A stretch of DNA of 64,000 nt from Lentisphaerota bacterium. Lineage in GTDB: Bacteria > Verrucomicrobiota > Lentisphaeria > Victivallales > Victivallaceae. The number at the start of each line of letters is the position of its first letter. Position 1 is the first letter of the stretch. Positions 9,114-17,792 of the stretch are shown here, piece after piece. The position numbers and the translations under genes were made by a program. Where the stretch lies: NCBI GenBank assembly GCA_015061575.1, contig SUWF01000009.1, positions 1 through 64,000 of the forward strand, given 5' to 3'. Under the pieces are notes generated by a model that saw only the letters and a program-made list of their open reading frames with translations, had not been told where the DNA came from and searched no databases.

Positions 9114-10136
9114 TCAAACATTATGCTGCTTGTATTCAGCATAGAGTTTATTGAATTTCCGGCTTTGGAGGGTAAACGCCTGCTTGCCGAATATATTGGC
9201 GTATTTGAATTGTTTTTCTGCCAGCAGCGCAATCGCAGCATCTTTGGGACTGTGTTTGAGCAATTTCAGAAAATATTTGTGGTTTTTATATAGCCAAATG
9301 TTGAATTTTTCTGCAAACGGAGCAAAAAAATCTTCGTAATTTTCACCTTTGACCGCATAACTTTCCGGCACAGCTAATTCCAGCATCCGGCTGAAAATTT
9401 CCTGCATTCGGCCGGTATTGGATGTATCAATCACCAAAATATTGCCGTTGCAGCAGGTGATGCCGCAATTTGCATGGAGAAATTCGCCCTGCGCAAGACG
9501 GAGGACTTCCGGATCGCCGCTGACGGCTTTTCCGGAAAAACTCACACAGGGAAATTTTTTTAACCATTTGACTAATTGCGGGTGTTGGGCAAAGATTTTT
9601 TTAGTATAAAATCCTGTCAAAAGGGCTAAAAAACGCTCTCTGGTGCGCCGCAAACGGATCGCCGCAGTTAAATTGGCAAGTGAGCCGTAGCGGCGACGCA
9701 GTTCCCTCAGCAAACTATCCCGCACATGAGTATTGATAAGATTGCCGCACTTACGGTCTTTGAATATTTGGTAGTAACTGTCAGGTTCCCGGCTGCAGTT
9801 GCAATACCAGTTCAGAATGCCGCCAATGGTTGCAGCAGCGGAATAACCTTCCACACAATGGATAAAAAGCATCCGGTGATCGTTACGAATGGCAAAATCA
9901 ATGATCTTGCGGGCCTGCTCCGGAGTCATGGCTCCGGGCTTGTCGGTATCGACATCAGCCAAATTCAGCATAAGCAAGTCATCCGGAGAAAAAAAATTAT
10001 CCGGAAAGGGCGGCGGAGCGGCCGGATCATTGACATGGTTTATAAAAATAACCCGATAAGTGCGGAAAAATTCTCTGAACACTCTTTCGCTTTTACGGTG
10101 ATTAAAAAACGGATGATTTCCAATCGTAATAAACAT
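9114..10136 (-). CDS. protein-tyrosine-phosphatase-like protein with lost catalytic Arg
   Basis: 340 aa. Residues 1-110 resemble cysteine-dependent dual-specificity phosphatases: LMLNLADVD, then MLFIHCVEGYSAAATIGG at the P-loop. The loop keeps His93, Cys94, Gly97 and Ser99, but the invariant Arg of HCX5R is Ala100. Without Arg, phosphate binding should be weak, so it may be a pseudophosphatase. The remaining ~200 residues are basic and helical (RLRRTRERFLALL, KHYFLKLLKHSPKDAA) with no recognised domain. It stands alone, convergent with btuD. Confidence 0.55.
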   Translation of the reverse strand: MFITIGNHPFFNHRKSERVFREFFRTYRVIFINHVNDPAAPPPFPDNFFSPDDLLMLNLADVDTDKPGAMTPEQARKIIDFAIRNDHRMLFIHCVEGYSAAATIGGILNWYCNCSREPDSYYQIFKDRKCGNLINTHVRDSLLRELRRRYGSLANLTAAIRLRRTRERFLALLTGFYTKKIFAQHPQLVKWLKKFPCVSFSGKAVSGDPEVLRLAQGEFLHANCGITCCNGNILVIDTSNTGRMQEIFSRMLELAVPESYAVKGENYEDFFAPFAEKFNIWLYKNHKYFLKLLKHSPKDAAIALLAEKQFKYANIFGKQAFTLQSRKFNKLYAEYKQHNV

Positions 10137-10304
10137 AGTATGAAGTTGATTGTTTCCTGATTAAATGGTCAAACTGTTTGATTTTACAGCTTATAATAAC
10201 CAAAAAATGTTCCGGGTAAACACTGCAACACTGTTTTTGAAAAAAATATTGGAATTTTTTTGCTGCTGCAGCTTTTATTGCAGCTCTGCGGCACTTTTCC
10301 AGCC

Positions 10305-10392
10305 AAGTGCGCAGCAGCTTGCGGGTGCGTTCCACACCCGGCATGTTGAGTTTTTTCTGCGGAAAGTGTACCGACTGTGTAAGCGGCGCAAA
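10305..10392 (-). pseudogene. duplicated 3' end of pepD (relic)
   Basis: The 88 bp here align with 10442-10529, the 3' end of pepD, at a constant offset of 137 bp and with high identity. The minus strand reads FAPLTQSVHFPQKKLNMPG against FAPLTQSVHSPQEKLNIPD in PepD. Beyond this stretch similarity is lost and the frame continues into unrelated residues. It is a relic of a tandem duplication or of a second pepD copy. The surrounding gap 10137-10397 shows no other gene. Confidence 0.7.
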
Positions 10393-10397
10393 TGCAT

Positions 10398-11867
10398 CTA
10401 CCTTGATTGAGCGGCCGGCATTTCGTTCAGCCGTTCCAGCAGAGTGCGCAAAAGCACACGGGATTTTTCCACATCCGGGATGTTGAGTTTTTCCTGCGGG
10501 GAGTGTACCGACTGCGTAAGCGGCGCAAACGACAGCATCTGCAGCCGGGGATTCATGCCGCAAAACAAGCCCGGCTCCAAACCGCCGTGAATGACCGTTT
10601 TCTGCGCCTCGCTGTTGGTAAGTTCTTTATAGATCCGGCAGGCAAATTCCAGCAACGGCGAATCCCAGCAGGGCCGCCAGCTGGTGTATTCTGAATCGAT
10701 GACCGCCGTAAAACCGGCATTTTGCAGCTTACAAACGGCATCATTCATCATCGCTTGACGTTTTTCGTCATAAAGGCTTCTGCCCAGCAGAATAAATTTC
10801 CACTCTCCGGCGGCAGAACCTTCGACCACCGCCAGATTGCAGCTGGTGACGGTGGCATTATCGGCCGTTTCCAGCACGCCGTGGGGCAAATTGCTCCACA
10901 ATTCCAGCAGCTGAACTTGCGCTTCAGAAGTCAGCACTTGCGGCGGCGGCGAAACAAGTTTTTCGCAGCTCAAAGTAATTTTTTTACCGGGCGAAGGCAG
11001 ATAAATTTCATTCAATTTAGCGTTGAATCCATCCAGTACTGCTGACATATTTTCCCAGAGTCCGGCGGGTATGGCGGCTGTTACTTCAGCTTCCCGGGCA
11101 ATGGCGTTATGCAGCGTACCGGCTTGCACCGCAGCGATTTCCACTGCCGGCAGCTGGCGCAGAAATTCATTGATCACGCAGCAGGCACTGCCCACGGGCA
11201 GATGGATATCCACGCCGGAGTGGCCGCCGTGCATACCAGTCAGATGGAATTTTACTCCGCAGTATTGATCCGATACCGCCCGCTGCGGCAACCGGGCAGC
11301 ACCGCTTAAACGGGAACCGCCGGCGCAGCCAATGGTGAAAGGCTGGTCGCTGTCCAGATTCAGCAGCACATCGGCTTTCAGAAAATCCCGGTCGATATCT
11401 TCGGCACCGCCCAAACCGGTCTCCTCCGAAACAGTAAAGACCGCCCGCAGCGGCCCGCATTGCAAACTGTTATCGGTCAACAGTTCCATCGCCAGCGCCA
11501 CGCCCATGCCGTCATCGGCGCCCAGCGTGGTTTTGCCGCCGGTCGTGACCCAGTCGCCCTCCACGACCGGCACGATGCTGTCATGCAGGAAGTCAAACTC
11601 CACGCCGGGAGCTTTTTGCGGAACCATATCCAAATGCGCCTGCAGAATAGCCGCCGGATAATTTTCGCAGCCAACTGCTGCCAGGCGGTCGATGGCCAGA
11701 TTTCCGGCGGCATCCACCCGGCAGCTCAGGCCGCATTTTTCGGCACTCTGCTGCAGATATTGCCGCAAAGCTGCCTCGTGACCGGAGGGATGCGGGATCT
11801 GGCAGATATTGAAGAAGTATTTCCAAAACTCATTGCGGGAACGCAAGTTATCAACAGTTGTATTCAC
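10398..11867 (-). CDS. pepD: aminoacyl-histidine (cytosol non-specific) dipeptidase, peptidase M20
   Basis: 489-aa metallopeptidase that hydrolyses dipeptides in the cytoplasm. Metal ligands are visible in ILQAHLDMVPQ, TTLGADDGMG and TVSEETGLGG. Residues FCGMNPRLQMLSFAP near the end fit the PepD C-terminus. The first codon is GTG at 11867, preceded by GGAAGA, and overlaps the 3' end of rodA by 17 bp, so it is probably translated from the rodA message. The last ~30 codons are present twice (see 10305-10392); the C-terminal tail after LLERL is not conserved. Confidence 0.92.
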   Translation of the reverse strand: MNTTVDNLRSRNEFWKYFFNICQIPHPSGHEAALRQYLQQSAEKCGLSCRVDAAGNLAIDRLAAVGCENYPAAILQAHLDMVPQKAPGVEFDFLHDSIVPVVEGDWVTTGGKTTLGADDGMGVALAMELLTDNSLQCGPLRAVFTVSEETGLGGAEDIDRDFLKADVLLNLDSDQPFTIGCAGGSRLSGAARLPQRAVSDQYCGVKFHLTGMHGGHSGVDIHLPVGSACCVINEFLRQLPAVEIAAVQAGTLHNAIAREAEVTAAIPAGLWENMSAVLDGFNAKLNEIYLPSPGKKITLSCEKLVSPPPQVLTSEAQVQLLELWSNLPHGVLETADNATVTSCNLAVVEGSAAGEWKFILLGRSLYDEKRQAMMNDAVCKLQNAGFTAVIDSEYTSWRPCWDSPLLEFACRIYKELTNSEAQKTVIHGGLEPGLFCGMNPRLQMLSFAPLTQSVHSPQEKLNIPDVEKSRVLLRTLLERLNEMPAAQSR

Positions 11868-13059
11868 GATCTTCCTCCGTCAGCGACATATTGCGCCGGT
11901 AAATTGACTGCACAAAGCCCATCGCCAGCATCATCGACACAACAAAGCTGCCGCCGTAACTCAAAAACGGCAGCGGCAGCCCGGTTATCGGCGTAATGCC
12001 CACGCTCATGCCAATATTGATATATAAATGTACAAAAATCAACGTTGCAATGCCGACCAGACTTTGCCGGGCAAAGTTGTCCTGTGCCATAAACGCCGTG
12101 CGCAATATCGTGTAGAGCAGCACCGCATAGCCCAACAGCAGCAGCAGCGCCCCGATAAAGCCGGTTTCTTCGGCCAGCACCGAAAAAATGAAGTCGTTGT
12201 TGGCCACCGATTGCGGCAAAAATCCCAGCAGATTCTGCGTGCCTTCGCCCAGACCTTTGCCGGTCAGCCCGCCGGAACCGACCGCCAGCCGGGATTGATA
12301 AGCGTTGTAGCCCCGGTGCGCCAGATCACGTTCCGGATTCAGAAAGGTTTTGATTCGCTCCCGCTGATAGGTTTTCAGAAGCGGTTTGATCTCAAAAATT
12401 TCGTTGACCGCCAGTACGCTGAACAGCACCACAGCCACGCTGCCGGCAATGATCAGATAACGCCATTTGACCCCGGCGGTAAAGACCATGGCGGCACCCA
12501 CCGGCACCAGCACCACGGCACTGCCGAAGTCCGGTTCCACAGCGATCAACCCGATCGGCAGCGCCAGCACCGCCATACTCAGCAGTACATGGGTAAGTTT
12601 GCGGATCTTGAAAAGCATATTTCCGTGCATGGCCGCCAGAAACCATATCACGCCGAGTTTGGCAAACTCCGACGGCTGTATCCGCAACGGCCCCAGGTCG
12701 ATCCAGCTAACAGCGCCGTTGACTTTTCTGCCGACAAACAGCACCAGCACCAGCATTGCTATACTGACTATGTAATAGAACCACACCCACGGAATAAGTT
12801 TGCGGTAATCCATCCGGGCCGCTGCAATGTAAGCGATCATGCCGATACCGATCCAGATCAGCTGCTTGCGCCAGAAGCCGCCCGCCCACTCTGTACCCAC
12901 CTGCGAACCGGTGGTATAAATAAACAGCACCCCGGCGCCCAGCAGCAACAGCATGACAAGCAGGGCCGTAAAATCCCAGCAGCGCAGCTCCCGGAACAGC
13001 GGCTGCAAATTCACCGCTGCTCCCGATTCCGGAATATGTTTGAAAAGTCCTCGCCGCAT
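11851..13059 (-). CDS. rodA: RodA peptidoglycan glycosyltransferase (SEDS family)
   Basis: 402-aa polytopic protein of the cell-elongation machinery; polymerises lipid II. Diagnostic blocks: NGAVSWIDLGPLRIQPSEFAKLG, EPDFGSAVVL, NDFIFSVLAEETGF and GITPITGLPLPFLSYGGS. About ten membrane spans. The start at 13059 has AAGAAGG upstream. No MreBCD or PBP2 gene is adjacent. It is the first gene of a rodA-pepD pair divergent from purB. Confidence 0.93.
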   Translation of the reverse strand: MRRGLFKHIPESGAAVNLQPLFRELRCWDFTALLVMLLLLGAGVLFIYTTGSQVGTEWAGGFWRKQLIWIGIGMIAYIAAARMDYRKLIPWVWFYYIVSIAMLVLVLFVGRKVNGAVSWIDLGPLRIQPSEFAKLGVIWFLAAMHGNMLFKIRKLTHVLLSMAVLALPIGLIAVEPDFGSAVVLVPVGAAMVFTAGVKWRYLIIAGSVAVVLFSVLAVNEIFEIKPLLKTYQRERIKTFLNPERDLAHRGYNAYQSRLAVGSGGLTGKGLGEGTQNLLGFLPQSVANNDFIFSVLAEETGFIGALLLLLGYAVLLYTILRTAFMAQDNFARQSLVGIATLIFVHLYINIGMSVGITPITGLPLPFLSYGGSFVVSMMLAMGFVQSIYRRNMSLTEEDREYNC

Positions 13060-13191
13060 TGCTTGCCTTCTTTGCTGGTTATATCATCGACTCTTTTAAG
13101 ATACCATCATTGGCCGAAAATAGCAAATCCCCAGTTGATTTTTTACCCAAAAGAGGCCAATTAAATAACTTTCAGACTGTATGCTTGCAAG

Positions 13192-13220
13192 TTGGCAAAA
13201 AATCCGCTGTATGCTATATT
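13192..13220 (+). promoter_or_regulatory. purB promoter
   Basis: TTGGCA at 13192-13197, 17 nt, TATATT at 13215-13220, with TGC directly before the -10 (extended -10). AAGGAG at 13266-13271 is the ribosome site. No purine riboswitch is seen in the short leader. Confidence 0.6.
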
Positions 13221-13277
13221 ATATATGAATATATAAAATACAGGATCAAAAATGATTTTAAAAACAAGGAGTTTATC

Positions 13278-14723
13278 ATGGCTGACAATCACAATGTCTA
13301 TTTGAATCCGCTTACTGACCGCTACGCCAGTGCCGAAATGAGCTACAACTGGTCGCCGCAGAAAAAACATTCCACCTGGCGCAGATTGTGGGTGGCGCTG
13401 GCCGAAGCCGAACAGGAATACGGTCTGGCTATCAGCGATGAGCAGATTGCCGAAATGAAGGCGCATCTGGATGATATTGACTTTGAAGCCGTTGCCCGCG
13501 AAGAAGCCGAACGGCGGCATGACGTAATGAGCCATATCCATGTATTCGGTACCCAGTGCCCCAAGGCCATGCCGATCATCCACCTGGGCGCCACCAGCTG
13601 CTATGTTACTGACAATACCGAACTTATCCAGATGCGTGACGGTTTGAAGCTGATCCGGGGCAAGATGCTCAAGCTTTTTGATAACCTGGCCAAATTCGCC
13701 ATGCAGTACAAAGATATGCCCACGCTGGGCTTTACGCATTATCAACCGGCCCAGCTGACGACGGTCGGCAAGCGTTTTTCGCTCTATCTGCAGGATTTTA
13801 TGCTGGACTTTGAACGGCTGGAAAATGAGCTGGCCAATCTGCCGTTCCGCAGCGTAAAAGGTACCACTGGTACGCAGGCCAGCTTTTTGGAACTCTTTGA
13901 CGGCGACCACGATAAAGTGCGTGCTTTGGAAAAACGTGTGGCCGAAAAGATGGGCTTTGACAAGATCATTCCGCTTTCCGGCCAGACCTACACCCGCAAA
14001 GTTGACTACTTTGTTTTGGCCCTGCTGGCCGGTATTGCACAGAGTGCCTACAAAATGGCCGGCGATATCCGTTTGCTGGCCAATCTGCGGGAAATCGAAG
14101 AACCTTTCGGCAAAAAACAGATCGGTTCCAGCGCCATGGCCTACAAACGCAACCCCATGCGCAGCGAACGGGTCTGCTCGCTGGCACGTTATGTGATGGA
14201 TCTGCCGGTCAATGCGGCGCATACCCATGCTACGCAGTGGTTTGAACGCACGCTCGATGACTCTGCCAACCGCCGTCTGGTGCTGCCGGAAGCATTTTTG
14301 GGCGTGGATGTGATCCTCTCGCTTTTGATCAACATCACTGATGGACTTCAGGTGTGGCCGGCGGTCATCGCCAAGCGGGTGGCGGCTGAACTGCCCTTTA
14401 TGGCGACCGAAAATATCATGATGGAAGCGGTCAAAGCCGGCGGCGACCGTCAGGAACTGCACGAAGCGATCCGGGTCAACAGCATGGAAGCTGCCCGCAT
14501 GATCAAAACCGAAGGCCGGGATAACGACCTGCTCGAACGGCTCAAGGCCGATCCGGCTTTTGCCCGGGTGGCTGACCGCATCGACAGTCTGGTGGATCCC
14601 AAAAAATTCGTCGGCCGGGCTCCGCAGCAGACCGAAGACTTTATCCGGGAACATATTGCGCCGATTCTGGCCATGTATGAATACGAACTTTCCGGCACCA
14701 GTGTCGATTCGGTAAATGTCTGA
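13278..14723 (+). CDS. purB: adenylosuccinate lyase
   Basis: 481 aa; makes AMP from adenylosuccinate and AICAR from SAICAR. The signature GSSAMAYKRNPMRSE (catalytic loop) and HLGATSCYVTDN are present. It belongs to the longer subgroup related to eukaryotic enzymes (starts NVYLNPLTDRYASAEM). The frame is open back to 13059, but the ATG at 13278 has a strong AAGGAG and family-like start, so the longer version is rejected. Followed at 12 bp by an unknown membrane gene. Confidence 0.95.
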   Translation: MADNHNVYLNPLTDRYASAEMSYNWSPQKKHSTWRRLWVALAEAEQEYGLAISDEQIAEMKAHLDDIDFEAVAREEAERRHDVMSHIHVFGTQCPKAMPIIHLGATSCYVTDNTELIQMRDGLKLIRGKMLKLFDNLAKFAMQYKDMPTLGFTHYQPAQLTTVGKRFSLYLQDFMLDFERLENELANLPFRSVKGTTGTQASFLELFDGDHDKVRALEKRVAEKMGFDKIIPLSGQTYTRKVDYFVLALLAGIAQSAYKMAGDIRLLANLREIEEPFGKKQIGSSAMAYKRNPMRSERVCSLARYVMDLPVNAAHTHATQWFERTLDDSANRRLVLPEAFLGVDVILSLLINITDGLQVWPAVIAKRVAAELPFMATENIMMEAVKAGGDRQELHEAIRVNSMEAARMIKTEGRDNDLLERLKADPAFARVADRIDSLVDPKKFVGRAPQQTEDFIREHIAPILAMYEYELSGTSVDSVNV

Positions 14724-14735
14724 TCAAGGCAAGCT

Positions 14736-16511
14736 ATGAATCAAGCTGCGGCGGATAAAATCTCCCGCCGCCGTCAGAGGCGGCTCCGCTCCGGGCGGCG
14801 CAATCTTTTGCTCTGCGGCGGGGCGGCTTTGGGCTTGCTGCTGCTTTACTGGCTGATAAGCTCAATAAGCATCCGGGCAGTAAGTTTCCGCCGCAGCCGG
14901 GAAATCGAAGAAGCGCTGGCCAACCGCCAGACGGTTTTGGCCCAAAAGCTGATTAACGACTTTAAAAGGCATTTTCCGCAGCGGCAAAACCAGCGCAAGA
15001 TCGCCATCTGGCAGCAAAAATCAGCCGAATTGCAAAAAAATGCCGCCGCCCGGAAGCTTAAATTCCATCAACTGCTGCACGAGCTTGAAAGCGCTTTGGC
15101 CAGCTCCGCCAGCGGTACCGGTAAGCAGGCAACGTGGGAGTCTGCTCTGGCCGAAACCGCCACTTATGCCACCACCGCCGCCGAGTTGGAGCAGCTTTAC
15201 AGTCTGGAAAAACAGATCCGCCAGTTGGCCCGGCAGCAGGAACTGCAAAAGGCCCGGTTGAGTGTGGAAAATTTGCAGCAAATACGGCAAAAACTCCCCG
15301 AATTGGCCCGGTTGCGGCAGCAAAAAAATTACACCCGGCATCAAACTCTTTACCGGCAATGTTCCGACCGGCTGGATAAACAGCTTGAAAATACCCTTGC
15401 CCTGCCCGAAGCCGCCGCCGAAATAATGCAGCTCAAACAGCTTTTGCAGCAGGAAATGACTTTAAGCCAACAAGCTGCCAAAGCCGATGCGGCTGAACAG
15501 CAAGCTCTGCAATATCTGCTCGAAGGTATATATCCGGAAGAAATCACTGCCCGTTCGCAGCAGTTTCTGCAAAAGTATCCGGCCAGTGCTTACAGCCCAA
15601 GTATCCGCCAACTGCTGCTTGGCCTGCAGTTTGTGCAAAAAGATTTCCGGAGTGAAGCAGCTCGCCAGCAACAGGTTCTGACCGTTATCAACACTCAGAC
15701 CCGCCAGCTGCTGCGTCGGGAGCTGACGGAAATCATGCAAAAAAATATGCAGGGAACAGTTTTTGAGCTGACCCTGACCAGTGCCGGAAAACTGTATCGC
15801 TTTGAAACCTACGAAAAGTGCGCATTTTCTCCGCCCGATGCCCAAGGCTTTATCCACATCAATTTCCGTGATCCATCCGGCCGCACCATCCGGGGCCGCT
15901 TCCGCAGCAACGGCCGGGGAGAAGTTACAAGTGCCGACGGCACTTACCGGGGCAAGCTCACCGGCAGCAATGCCAGCGGATATTTGCCGGAAGCATATTG
16001 GCAGCAAACACTTTACCAATTAAGCAGTGCGTTGGATAAAACCAACGATGCCGCCGGATTCATTGAGGAATTTTACCCGCAAATCAAGCAGAACCAAAAT
16101 CGTCTGCCGCATAAAATCGCCCGGAGTCTGCTGCAGGCCCTGCAAAAAGCCGATCAGCACGCCGGCGGCGCCCGGCAGTGGCAATTCAATTGGAACTTCT
16201 GGAACGAAGCTGCCGCCGGAGTTCCGGTATTTGCCGGAGTGCTGTGGCAGGATCAAAAGCAGACCCGCAAGTTCTTTCCTGCCCGAAAACTGAAAAAATC
16301 TTCGCTGCTGTGGCAGCTTGAAGTAAAAGATAAGGCCGTTTTGCGCCCGCTGCAACCGGCAGATCCGGCCGCCGAAAACTCCATAACTGTTATCGTAACT
16401 GCCGCCAACGGCGTAAATTGGGCCAACTGGCTGAAAAAATATCAGCAAACTGCCCGCCAAACCAACTTGCAAATGCCTCAAAAACCGCAGTGGCTGCAAG
16501 CTGTGCAGTAA
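14736..16511 (+). CDS. unrecognised single-pass membrane protein with long coiled coil
   Basis: 591 aa. A very basic N-terminus (ISRRRQRRLRSGRR) precedes one membrane span (LLLCGGAALGLLLLYWLI, residues ~29-46). Residues ~60-330 are Gln/Leu/Arg-rich and look alpha-helical or coiled coil. Residues ~345-430 look like a small beta domain (LTSAGKLYRFETYEKC, GRTIRGRFRSNG). The C-terminal part has several Trp residues (QWQFNWNFWNEAA) and ends in a helix. I do not recognise a family. It probably shares the purB transcript; nothing ties it to purine metabolism. Expected topology is cytoplasmic tail inside, bulk in the periplasm. Confidence 0.6.
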   Translation: MNQAAADKISRRRQRRLRSGRRNLLLCGGAALGLLLLYWLISSISIRAVSFRRSREIEEALANRQTVLAQKLINDFKRHFPQRQNQRKIAIWQQKSAELQKNAAARKLKFHQLLHELESALASSASGTGKQATWESALAETATYATTAAELEQLYSLEKQIRQLARQQELQKARLSVENLQQIRQKLPELARLRQQKNYTRHQTLYRQCSDRLDKQLENTLALPEAAAEIMQLKQLLQQEMTLSQQAAKADAAEQQALQYLLEGIYPEEITARSQQFLQKYPASAYSPSIRQLLLGLQFVQKDFRSEAARQQQVLTVINTQTRQLLRRELTEIMQKNMQGTVFELTLTSAGKLYRFETYEKCAFSPPDAQGFIHINFRDPSGRTIRGRFRSNGRGEVTSADGTYRGKLTGSNASGYLPEAYWQQTLYQLSSALDKTNDAAGFIEEFYPQIKQNQNRLPHKIARSLLQALQKADQHAGGARQWQFNWNFWNEAAAGVPVFAGVLWQDQKQTRKFFPARKLKKSSLLWQLEVKDKAVLRPLQPADPAAENSITVIVTAANGVNWANWLKKYQQTARQTNLQMPQKPQWLQAVQ

Positions 16512-16664
16512 ACTTCTCAAGTGCCGGGCAAGTCAGTTGAGTTTTAAATAGCTCGCCAGGACATGATTCAGCATATTCTTTTGTAATATAATATTCTTTA
16601 ATTACTTACATCAAGTTAGATCATTGCACCCAGTGCTTTTGGAGTGATTTTAGCGTCTGCGGGG

Positions 16665-16693
16665 TTGAAAAAAATAATGGTTTGAGTTATACT
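16665..16693 (+). promoter_or_regulatory. promoter placing the start codon at the transcript 5' end
   Basis: TTGAAA at 16665-16670, 17 nt, TATACT at 16688-16693. The ATG of the next gene is at 16701, about where transcription should begin, and there is no Shine-Dalgarno sequence. The message is predicted to be leaderless. The rest of 16512-16664 shows nothing else. Confidence 0.6.
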
Positions 16694-16700
16694 AACTGTC

Positions 16701-17768
16701 ATGGACAGAAAGTTTTCAAAATCATTCCGAATGCAAACGACGTTGATGACGCAAATATTGCTGGGTGAATACTGCTGCGGTGATCATTTGCCATCGGCGG
16801 CGGCGCTTATGCGTGAATTCAATACCAGCGCCGCCACCGTCAAGCGGGTATTGGACGAGCTGGCCGCCAGCAAACTTATCCGGCGGCGGCGCGGCAGCAG
16901 TCCGGTGGTGCTTCCGCAAAGCGGACACACCAGCGGCGAACACGGCTTGAAGGTGGTGATCGTGCGGGATGAGTTCAAGCATGGATTGTTTTTCGGCTAC
17001 CGCTACGCCCCGTGGACATGGACATTGCAGGAAATGACCTACAACCGGATGATGCGCGAACATATACCGGTAATAACCATCGGCAAAAATGATCTGAGCA
17101 ATATGAGCAGTCTGCTGCACTCAGCATCGGGAGTGATTTATATTTCGCCCAAAGTCGATCCAGCGGCAGTTGAGTATCTGGAAAAAAATCAGCTGCCCTA
17201 TGTGATCATAACCGGTTTTACTGCTGAAAAACTGGATAATATGGTCTGTTATAACTATCAGCCGGCCACCGAGCGGATAGCAGTGTATCTGCTGAGCTGC
17301 GGAGTAAAAAAAGTAAATATAATAGCCAATCCGGAAGCCGACGGCCGTCTGGACGGCATGATAAATCTGCTGAAAAAGCATGGCTTTGCTCTGCAGAATA
17401 TCTGCTGTATGGATGTGCCGGATGTCTTGAAATGTGCGGAGTTGGCAGCGCATTACCAACAGCCGCTGCCGGAAGACGCCAAACCGCTGGGCGTGGTTTG
17501 TTACAATGATTACCACGCCTATATTGTGGAAAAACAGCTTGTTGCCGCCGGTTGGCACAGCAAAAAAGATTACGTTATTCTGACGCTGGGTGATCTGCTG
17601 GAGCCAAGGGAAAGCGGCTACTGCACTTTGGAAATAGAGCAGCTGGTGAATCAGGGCGTGGAAATGCTCTACCGGCGGATGAAAAAATTTCAGCGTGAGC
17701 CTGTTTGTCAGGTGGAGCCTGTTTTTGTGCTCAACCGGAAAAAATATAAAGACATAACATACAAATAG
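16701..17768 (+). CDS. GntR/LacI-type hybrid transcriptional regulator
   Basis: 355 aa. Residues ~10-75 form a GntR winged helix (LPSAAALMREFNTSAATVKRVLDELAASKLIRRRRG). From ~85 on it has a LacI/periplasmic-binding-like ligand domain (GVIYISPKVDPAAVEYLEKN, GVVCYNDYHAYIVEKQL, LEIEQLVNQGVEMLYRRM). Such hybrids respond to sugars. Its gene lies 24 bp upstream of a secreted glycosidase-like gene and probably regulates it. The translation start has no ribosome site and follows the promoter directly. Confidence 0.8.
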   Translation: MDRKFSKSFRMQTTLMTQILLGEYCCGDHLPSAAALMREFNTSAATVKRVLDELAASKLIRRRRGSSPVVLPQSGHTSGEHGLKVVIVRDEFKHGLFFGYRYAPWTWTLQEMTYNRMMREHIPVITIGKNDLSNMSSLLHSASGVIYISPKVDPAAVEYLEKNQLPYVIITGFTAEKLDNMVCYNYQPATERIAVYLLSCGVKKVNIIANPEADGRLDGMINLLKKHGFALQNICCMDVPDVLKCAELAAHYQQPLPEDAKPLGVVCYNDYHAYIVEKQLVAAGWHSKKDYVILTLGDLLEPRESGYCTLEIEQLVNQGVEMLYRRMKKFQREPVCQVEPVFVLNRKKYKDITYK

Positions 17769-17792
17769 ATTCATTCAGAAAGGTCTGATAAG

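Noticed and set aside
10102-10563. 153-codon minus-strand frame downstream of pepD
   Set aside because: It is largely the duplicated pepD end running into non-coding sequence; treated as a relic.
13059-13277. N-terminal extension of purB
   Set aside because: Sequence is AT-rich, contains the promoter, and the ATG at 13278 has AAGGAG and the family start.
16512-16664. Possible small RNA or terminator in the gap before the regulator
   Set aside because: No GC-rich hairpin with T-run and no conserved RNA pattern was found.
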